Assembly: GCA_947462335.1 (NCBI GenBank)
Contig: OX381713.1
Coordinates: 17,848,381-17,912,380 of the forward strand
Source: Harmothoe impar
Lineage: Eukaryota > Annelida > Polychaeta > Phyllodocida > Polynoidae
Reading direction: 5' to 3'
DNA: 64,000 nt
Below, piece by piece: positions 56,208 through 64,000 of the stretch. The first letter of the stretch is position 1, and every line of letters starts with the position of its first letter. Below the pieces are notes generated by a model. The model was not told where the DNA came from and ran no database searches. It saw only the letters and a list, made by a program, of their open reading frames with translations. The translations under genes were made by a program, and so were the position numbers.

Positions 56208-57830
56208 ATGCCAAACTATCAGAAAGCCATGAACACCTCACTGGTGGTACGTAAGCGCTATAGCTGTGACTCTCCGGAGCGCGGCAGGCGAGGTCCACCA
56301 AGTATGGGTGATACAGCCAAGTCCGAGTTCCGCAAGTTTTTAGAAACTAGTAGCATAAAAGGTTTACCACGCCTCATACGTTCTAGAGGCAAGTGTTTAT
56401 ACCTCATGTGGATGGCGTGTGTCATATTCGGCACTGCCATGGGGGGCTACCAAAGCTACGTTATCATCCAGAGCTACATGCGCTTTGAAACCTCTACCAG
56501 TGTCAAGTATGCAGAGAGTGCGAACATTACCTTCCCAGATGTAACTATTTGTAAGACAAATCCACGTACCACTGTGGAGGAAGGGAACCTCTCCTATGCA
56601 GACTATCAGGATAGGCTTCAGAAGCTTCAGAAGTTACCGGACATGAAGAAGGGTGACCGTGATATTCTTAGAGGCCTTGAAGGAACGTTCGGTTACTACC
56701 AGAACGTCTTTGTTCACCGGGAGACCATTCGGAAACATTTGCAGCACTTCCTGCTATACTGCCGCCTGTTGATAAATGGTCGCAGTGTCAAGTGCTTTTC
56801 GGATGAGGCCACGCCTGTCTTCCTCACCCCTTCCTTCCCCGCCTGTATGACTTTCCACCCTTCGCGCTATATAACATCGGACCTGGGAGTAACCACATTA
56901 TCAGTGGTATTTTACATGGATGACTTTGAGCCGCGACTCTACTCCAACTTTGGGCGCTACCCATTCGCTCAGTATGCATCAGGTGTTAAGGTGCTGATCC
57001 ACCAGCGTGGCCAGTTTCCTAACCTCCAAAGGGATATCCCGGCAGATACGGGAATGGAGACATCTATTCAGCTGCATGAGATCTACAAGACACACGTGCC
57101 TTGGCCCTATAGTAATTGTGTGGCGCTGGATAATGACGACCCTTTCCTGAGCCACAGTCAGACACAATGCATCAACAAGTGTACCCAGGACAGCCTAGTT
57201 GAGACATGTGGTTGTCTGGACCCTGATGTGCCAGCCAGTCAGACGGAGCGTGCGCGGCATAGTTACTGCGGCAATATGGGCGATAATGTCACCCATGTCA
57301 TAAAGGCACAACTATGCATTGATGCTCGCTCTTTGAGTGTTATTGAGGCGAAATGTCGGGACCTGTGTCCACCAGGCTGTGAAGACTACCATTATGACTA
57401 CAGAGTGGTCGACGTGCGTTGGCCTCATGTCTCGCGTCATCTGGCCTTTTACAAGAAGTTTCTGACCAAGAAGGAAATTTACGGTGACAAGTTTCATGTC
57501 TATAGTGAAATTGACAAGGAGATTAATCGCAACGTATCACATGGATACGAGTTGCTCAGGCGGACTGACCTGATTCCTCGCAATTTTGCCAAGATCAATG
57601 TGTACTATGTGAGTAGGGAGGTACTTCAGTATTCAGACAAACCCCTACACACAAGTACCTCCATGACGGGGGCACTAGGCAGTATCCTCAATCTGTGGAT
57701 AGGCATCACCTTTGTAACCTTTGTCGAACTACTCGAGTTGCTCCACAATCTCCTACGAGTATATTTCACCTCAAAAGGAGCACCTCAACCCATAGAGACA
57801 GTAGACGTTGAGAAGACGACTTCTATTTGA
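56208..57830 (+). CDS. DEG/ENaC-family sodium channel subunit, single exon
   Basis: 540 residues, the usual family length. Intracellular N terminus with KGLPRL (51-56), the place of the family's His-Gly gating motif, here Lys-Gly. TM1 at about 63-88. Then FPDVTIC (109-115), the conserved post-TM1 box. A large extracellular domain has cysteines at 304, 321, 325, 334, 336, 354, 370, 383, 387 and 391 (the amiloride-sensitive channel signature is around 318-336). TM2 at about 488-515 contains Gly499-Ile500-Thr501 where the selectivity filter is normally Gly-X-Ser. Short C-terminal tail ending TSI, a class I PDZ ligand. Three such subunits form an amiloride-sensitive, mostly sodium-selective plasma membrane channel. 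An in-frame TAA lies 10-12 bases upstream of the ATG, so this is the start unless an acceptor such as CTATCAG at 56219 is used. No intron is seen. Confidence 0.93.
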   Translation: MPNYQKAMNTSLVVRKRYSCDSPERGRRGPPSMGDTAKSEFRKFLETSSIKGLPRLIRSRGKCLYLMWMACVIFGTAMGGYQSYVIIQSYMRFETSTSVKYAESANITFPDVTICKTNPRTTVEEGNLSYADYQDRLQKLQKLPDMKKGDRDILRGLEGTFGYYQNVFVHRETIRKHLQHFLLYCRLLINGRSVKCFSDEATPVFLTPSFPACMTFHPSRYITSDLGVTTLSVVFYMDDFEPRLYSNFGRYPFAQYASGVKVLIHQRGQFPNLQRDIPADTGMETSIQLHEIYKTHVPWPYSNCVALDNDDPFLSHSQTQCINKCTQDSLVETCGCLDPDVPASQTERARHSYCGNMGDNVTHVIKAQLCIDARSLSVIEAKCRDLCPPGCEDYHYDYRVVDVRWPHVSRHLAFYKKFLTKKEIYGDKFHVYSEIDKEINRNVSHGYELLRRTDLIPRNFAKINVYYVSREVLQYSDKPLHTSTSMTGALGSILNLWIGITFVTFVELLELLHNLLRVYFTSKGAPQPIETVDVEKTTSI

Positions 57831-60800
57831 CGTTAACTGAAATTATATCTATATCAAATAAGTCAAGTAATAATGTACATGTCCTATGGATGAAAGCAAG
57901 AAAGAAAATAAGCAACAGATATTTACTGCTAATACTACTACTCCTTTTCGAGTTCATCGGTGATGGAGCCATGAAGTGAGTAATACTGTTGGTGGTATAA
58001 TCAGGATACTGCCTTTCTCTGAATCATTATTATTGTACAGTGTTGTCGCTCACTTCTAATATGTGAATACGATCATCCAGGTGCACTCCTACTTTATAAT
58101 GCGAATCCATCACCCCCCAATACGGATTTATGTATATAATTCATGCAGCACCAGGACTGGAGGAGGCACAGGTATGCTGAAAACAAATACACCACTATTA
58201 CTGTATCCTATGATTATTCATTCCCATCAACCCTTCCCGTTTCTTATAGGTCTGCCTATGTTATATGGCTGCATTTTGTGATGTTGAGAATATATTTGCA
58301 CACGCCTGTTGTTCAGCTGTGGAACTGGCCATGGTTTGATCTTTAATGTGAATAGGAAATACTGTGAGAAATGAACATATGTAAGTTATATTTTCCACCT
58401 GAGAAAGTAGCTTTATACAACGGGAAACTAACTGTGACTCAGAAAGTATGGGATGGCAGTTAGATGTATTGTTCTGCACAGTATCTGTATTTCCACAGAC
58501 TCTTCTTGAAGTATTTCCTTCTGGATTGCGATAAGGAATATTCTCAATGCATTATCGTGCATCATGAGCACATGCCTAATCTCATCTAACTGGCATGATA
58601 ATTATGTATACATGCTAAACCAGAAGATGACTAGAGTTTCATGATGCATCTTAGACTTCTGTACAATATTATGATATTGCCCAAGCACAGCTTTAGACCA
58701 CATCATGTTGATACCATGTTCTTAGTATGTTAACAAAATGTTAAACAAAGATTTACCATAATAATTAGTACATTGTAATCATATTATTTCGGTAAAGTGT
58801 CATTAATGTATTTACCAGTCATTTAATTCAGAAGTAAATCCAAAATGTCATCTTAAAATGAATTCATAGAAAAGACATTTAGTAGGCCCTTTCAGGCCGA
58901 ATTACAGAGGTAGGTGGGCTGAAGCGATGAGACTACGTCTCATTCCATCCACAGAATTTCATTTCACCCTCTTAGACATGAGCTAGTTTAGTGACGGTAG
59001 AGCACTAGTGTTACACTTCATTACTTAAGGCTTTGGCCGTCTCCAGTGCTACCACCTCTAGCCCTCTGAACGCTGGGGACGACGCCTAATTACTCACGGC
59101 CCTTAGGTCGGCCCTCTGGTCGTACCCTGGCCTCATCTCCTCTGAGCCCAACAACAAAGACACGCCAGGCCTTTTCTGCACCCTACCGTCCCAAAGTGTC
59201 AGGTCGTGAATGGCACTCCCCACTACCACGCCTGTCTAGATCCCCCAAACTCTTTTCCATCAGCCTTCTCACGGCTTGAGATCACTAAGGTGGGCTTTCC
59301 TTCTTCCTCTTTTTGTTCTCCTTTTGTTAATGTTGGGATGTAGGTGCAGAGGTACATTGAGCATATATTTGTTAACCAGTTATTTTCTGTACCACATCAT
59401 TTTTGGTCAATACATTTTAACATGGACATGACACATGATATGTTCGACAAGCTCATGGTGCGTTCCAATATAATACTGGCTATTGGAAGTTGATAATTAT
59501 CTGAGATAGCAGAGACTTGCAATGTGACATCGGGTTTGTTTCTATTAAACCACCTTTTATGTCTCTTTATATATGTGTGTTGGAACATTCTTTGTGTCTT
59601 GGCCTGACTGATGCACGTGATTCACCAGATTTAAAACCGGTAGAGGACCTCATACATACTTTTTCTCACATTCTGCATATAATTATGTTTATAGTCAGCT
59701 CCCTTTTGGAGTGTACTGGGGGACATCTCGAGATATTTAGTGAGTTTTAACAATATTTATATCCTTGTAGACAGGACTTCATGCCAACAGTTCCATGGTG
59801 TAAGAGCATGGGTAAAACTTGCAAATATTTTGTTCAGATTTATGAGTAGACTCCAAACAGGGGGGTAACTGAAATATTCAGAAGGTGAGAAATATATATC
59901 GCTCTACCAGCTTTAATTGGACACAGGCTACGACAAAAGACCTTCAACAAGTTACAAACTGGTTTTATCCATGTGTGCATGGGGAATATTTCTCAGCTCA
60001 TATCTCTTTTTTTGTGCGATGTAACACTGGAACTTTGTCAGGTCGAGACACCCGAGACACCAATGGCTGGTAGAACTGCATTATATACAGAATTTTAGCA
60101 TCCATTACAGTCTCAAATGGTTAATGAATTTACAAAGGCCATAGTCAAATGTTAGATAATTCAAACATGTTTCACTGTTTGTAAAGTGAGCCTTCTGTAC
60201 CTGAAGCAATGATTAGATTACTGGGTTCTTGTGGTATCAGGTTTTCAATTGCTGTATGGTTCGGGTCTCAATGCTGAAATTCGGTAATGCATCCAAATAA
60301 TGGCAGATATCCTTTCAAATGTTTAAACTTACTCGTTATTGCCAGCTAATAATGTTGGAAGCTGACACACAGAGGAAATAAAGTTTGGCGACAGTGACTC
60401 ACTAAAGGTAATCACTTTGGCGACACTGACTCATTTCATTTTCTCTGTGTAGTTTGTGAAAAAGCTAACACCACAACATCTCCCATCGTCAGAGTGCCAG
60501 TGATACATCCACCAGATATTTGAGTGAGAGTTTCCAAAAGGGTTCAATGACTGCAGTAGGGCATTATGTGTGTAAGATGATGAGTAATAGGTTTTAAATG
60601 TCAACAGCATGAGATTGGAACGCCAATCATTCACTAAATATTCTCTGAATTACATTAAACTGTTTTAAAACAATATTGGAAGATTAATGTTATCGAGTTC
60701 AGCCAAACTGGTATTCTTGTTAGTGTGTCTAAAATCACCTTGTTATAGTTAAATGTGGCTTATGGAAGGACAGCCCAAGAGTCTGGTAAGTTTTTCCTAA

Positions 60801-60970
60801 TAAAAGAGGACTAACATGTTTCACTAATCAACTCAGCGCAGGTCGGTTAATTTCCTGATTACAGTGTGTGTTGGTGAATATCCCAAATGGATTTGAGGGC
60901 AGTGTCAAGCAGTGGGATTACCTTGCGAGACAAGAATCTTGAAATTGGATTACATCTTGAATGGAGAGGG
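57831..60970. other. 3' flank of the channel gene; no further gene
   Basis: I see no canonical AATAAA directly after the stop; TCAAATAAG at about 57856 is the nearest A-rich word. 58900-59340 is a GC-richer island with no ORF (it contains CACGCC and GGCCCTTAGGTCGGCC), possibly an inserted element of unknown type. The rest is AT-rich and unrecognised. Confidence 0.45.
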
Positions 60971-60974
60971 TGGA

Positions 60975-61052
60975 CCTGTAGTAATTACCCATAAATTATA
61001 ACTGTAGTAATTACCCATAAATTACAACTGTAGTAATTACCCATAAATTATA
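60975..61052. repeat. Three 26-bp tandem repeats with TAATTA
   Basis: ACTGTAGTAATTACCCATAA followed by ATTATA is repeated three times almost perfectly (one T/C change). Each carries GTAATTAC, a palindromic homeodomain-type core. Confidence 0.85.
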
Positions 61053-61059
61053 AGGTATA

Positions 61060-62655
61060 AAATGCAATAATAGATTCCATCCATAGCTTATCTGCTGTTG
61101 GAACAATGTTTGGAAAAGCATTTATGACCGAGTTGCAGAGTAGAGGGAGAGGGGTTACCATAAGATACTGATTAAAGGGAAACGATACATGGTTTTAGAC
61201 ATTATAAAACATGTCTTTGAGACCAATCAGTACATATCAGCGTATCAGTAGTCCGGGTAAATTTAATAATTATTATGCACTGGGTTACCATTGTCGGATC
61301 TGTGAATACTACTTGCATAGTGCAATCTAAACGTCTAAAAATGCCAGTTATAAGATGACGAATATAAACATGTGTAGGTAAAAGTCTAAACACACAAATA
61401 TTACAATCATAATGCGCTTATAATTCCAAAACTTACATGGTGTATCTCCTTAACATTGGTGTGAGACGGGACAATAAAGAACCTTACCCTGGGAAACAAT
61501 CCACTGGGAAAGGATTTATTAATTACAAATGCGTTCATTAAATCAAACTCTCATACTTTATATTATTATTGTGCATTTAAAGCAATTAAAGTCATAGCTC
61601 AGTAGGCCTTTATCTTCGTCTTATAAAGGATCTTCTTGCATCTATATCCCCTCGAACAGTCTGTCCTGGCAATTCCCTGAAACGTAAAATACGTCTACTT
61701 TCAAGGCTGTATACATGTGCGCCACACGTGTATTTTTTCTCAGCAGGGTTTAAGTTAACATGGGCTACGCTATAGTCAGATTGGAAGAACTGGCTTAGTT
61801 TCATAAGGGATAGTAATCTAGTTATCGACTGTCTCCAAGCACTCCTTAAACTAATTACACCAGGTAATTAACAAGTATGACGGTGTCATTGCCGATGACT
61901 AAAGCCTTTGGGATAGACATCGTGCTCTTATCCTAGAAACAGTATCATACAATATATAGTAATTCAGATTAATTTCCTGTGAACACCTTTTAATAATGTA
62001 GTCCTGATACGAAATCTCCCGCCACCGTGATTATCCCCATCATTCTTACATTGCTGATTAAAAAGAAAGGCTGTCATACAGGCGCCTCTACATCTTTAAC
62101 AAAACATATTAAAAGGGAAGTCCCATCTTAGCCCATTCTGAAGAGTGTATGTTCTTATGTTTTACTTGCCTACATGTAACAAAGGAGATGATGTGCAGAC
62201 ATCGCTGACTTTAGATATAAACACAGTTCCTCGAAGTCCAATAATTTAGGGAGACAAAATGATTTTTATCTGATCAAATATTTAGTAATTACCCCCCACC
62301 CCCTCGGCAGAGGGATGGCAGTTCGTGAGAATCACTCGGTGTAATAAGCTCACCGTGGCAGTACAGGCGATACAGGGGAGAGTAAAGACGGAGTAGAAAT
62401 AGAGCACGCCCCTTTCTCGTCCTGTGCGTGCACGAGTACCACTCAATACTATTGGTTCATTCAGCCCAGCTTCCTGCCTCCAGTGCTTCAGTATAATGAC
62501 CCTAGACAGACCTCCAGAGGCACGACCCAATCAAAAGAACAACCTTGGACCTGCACAGGGTCGAATGGAGGTCTAACCTTCAATTAAATTCCCATAGCCC
62601 TTACCAATTGCCAACGCAGGTGCTCAGCATGTCGGTAAAGCGTTTTAAGTCAGCT
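61060..62655. other. No gene recognised
   Basis: AT-rich DNA with only short open frames (60-82 codons on the minus strand), none with a recognisable domain. Confidence 0.45.
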
Positions 62656-62663
62656 CTCGGAAT

Positions 62664-62713
62664 TGATGTGTCAAGACGTAAGCCAGTTTGATGTGTTAAG
62701 ACGTAAGCCAGTG
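62664..62713. repeat. Tandem duplication of 25 bp
   Basis: TGATGTGTCAAGACGTAAGC followed by CAGTT is repeated immediately as TGATGTGTTAAGACGTAAGC with CAGTG. One internal difference. Confidence 0.85.
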
Positions 62714-63144
62714 ACTATAAAGTGGATATTCGGGGCAGCCTCACCTTGTGAAATGAGATGCATGAAGCCACATGTTCCACATTTCTTGAATGGCAGTGTT
62801 GTTGTTGCTTGTCATAGGGGTCCAATAGGAGGGCAAGAGGCTTAGGACTTATGGCGTACAAGTGAATCGAAGCTGCAAACGAGAGCCAGGCATGCTCGAG
62901 AACTGTTCAATGGAACCAATCATAGTGCGACCAGGCCTGAAAAACAGCCCAACACACACTATTGTAAACCACAATCAGAGTGATGGAAGGGCAATTTGAT
63001 TGGTACTGCTTTAGAGCCATTAGCTGGACATAGTTGAGATAGATAGGCCAAGGGATGCTTTTCAGGCTGAAATTGAGCTATCTTTTCTAAAGCTCTCATG
63101 AGGGGAACTCACCATTTTGTTTGACAGCATGTAAGAATCCCAAT

Positions 63145-63640
63145 CAAAGTCTCTTGACTTAGAAAGTTCAATTACAAGTTTAAAACCCGCATCGAGCATA
63201 CTGATGACAGAGGGGAAGAGGCTTGAAAGACTGACTCACCTAACAATTATGAACCTGATATTACTGGTTATTCTAGACGTACCTTGAAATCCTCATTTTA
63301 ACTTTTAATCACGCTTTGGGCATATTATTAACAACCGAGAGGTCGAAGGCCCATACTCTGAGAGTCATAATAATTATGAATGATAAATAGTTTATTCTAG
63401 ACGTACGAACTTTCAACTTTGCAAGTTTCACTACAAGCTTGATTAATGCATAGGGCATATTAACCAAGCTGCGTGTAGGCCTGAAAGACTCAGAGGCATA
63501 ACAATTGAGAATATTGAATTATCATGCTTAATTCTAAACATGCAAAAATTTACAATATCACAATGTCTGGCATATTAACAACAGAGAGGGTGAAGCATTA
63601 AATGCCAATATAATTATGAACACTTCATTATTCTAGTTTA
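63145..63640. repeat. Degenerate tandem array, period about 120-140 bp
   Basis: The series GAAAGACT, ACAATTATGAA, TTATTCTAGACGTA, GGGCATATTA with AACAA recurs about four times in the same order with many substitutions and small indels. No ORF. Confidence 0.55.
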
Positions 63641-63715
63641 TCCCAGGAGTATGGTAAGCCAAACATTTGTTGTATGTCCTATTCGTGGTGAATCATAATA
63701 GTGACATGTACTGGG

Positions 63716-63754
63716 AAAAGGGACCTTAGTGCACCCTGCACTAAGGGTCTTTTT
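63716..63754. repeat. Hairpin within a dispersed repeat
   Basis: Arms AAAAGGGACCTTAGTGCA and TGCACTAAGGGTCTTTTT pair over 18 bp with a few mismatches around a three-base loop. The surrounding sequence (GTGACATGTACTGGGAA on the left, CGCAGAT on the right) also occurs at 44806-44870. There one arm and part of the centre are missing. Confidence 0.6.
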
Positions 63755-64000
63755 CGCAGATCGTGTATTAATGCAATGGAATGAGCATCTAGACAAGATA
63801 ACACTGTCACCGTGTTGCACGTAAGCTCTAACAGTATTGACGTGCTTCCATGCAAGACCTGACTGTCAGAATGTACTCAGAATGTACTCGTAGGGACACT
63901 CTGAGTGAAAATAAGATGAGACTTAGCACGTGAGTAGATAGATGACAGACTGGAGCAGCTCGTCCTTCACATGAGCTGCTCTTATGTAAGCAGCAATCAG

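Overview
The window looks like repeat-rich, gene-poor nuclear DNA from an invertebrate animal. I base that on AT-rich sequence full of miniature inverted-repeat transposons, a Ty3/Gypsy LTR retrotransposon, a truncated LINE, TA microsatellites and one DEG/ENaC-type ion channel gene. Amphioxus, other marine deuterostomes and lophotrochozoans would all fit; the sequence alone does not let me choose. I found no tRNA, rRNA, CRISPR or bacterial-style operon.

Layout. 1-20.5 kb is non-coding. It holds an old duplicated segment, at least seven inverted-repeat elements (one TTAA-flanked, two nested in each other, two abutting) and two promoter-like clusters (about 4.3 kb and 15.9 kb). 20,513-37,836 is one LTR retrotransposon with 547-bp LTRs that differ at three positions, flanked by ATAC. 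It carries gag (in four overlapping or adjacent reading frames), pol (protease, RT, RNase H, integrase, AT-hook tail) and a large extra ORF downstream of pol with C2H2-like fingers and basic nuclear-type segments. A CCAAT/GC/TATA promoter-like array lies just upstream of that ORF. Three DNA transposons have landed in pol: a 5.4-kb foldback element in RT, a TTAA-type MITE and a TA-type MITE. The foldback element itself contains three further elements. 37.8-48.5 kb is a second field of MITEs, several being further copies of families seen in the first 20 kb, plus a 5'-truncated LINE on the minus strand and a cluster of five small hairpins beside it. 48.5-56.2 kb has a CpG-dense block and a cluster of a 9-bp palindromic motif. 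56,208-57,830 is a single-exon DEG/ENaC channel gene. 57.8-64 kb is non-coding with short tandem repeats.

How the parts relate. The retrotransposon is the most interesting object. Its extra ORF and the 8-mer ACCGTCGG, found 12 times across LTRs, coding regions and untranslated regions in different reading phases, could be a DNA-binding protein and its sites. That link is inference. The size of each pol insertion plus its target duplication accounts exactly for the frame change across it, so pol was open before they arrived. Only gag is broken independently of transposons.
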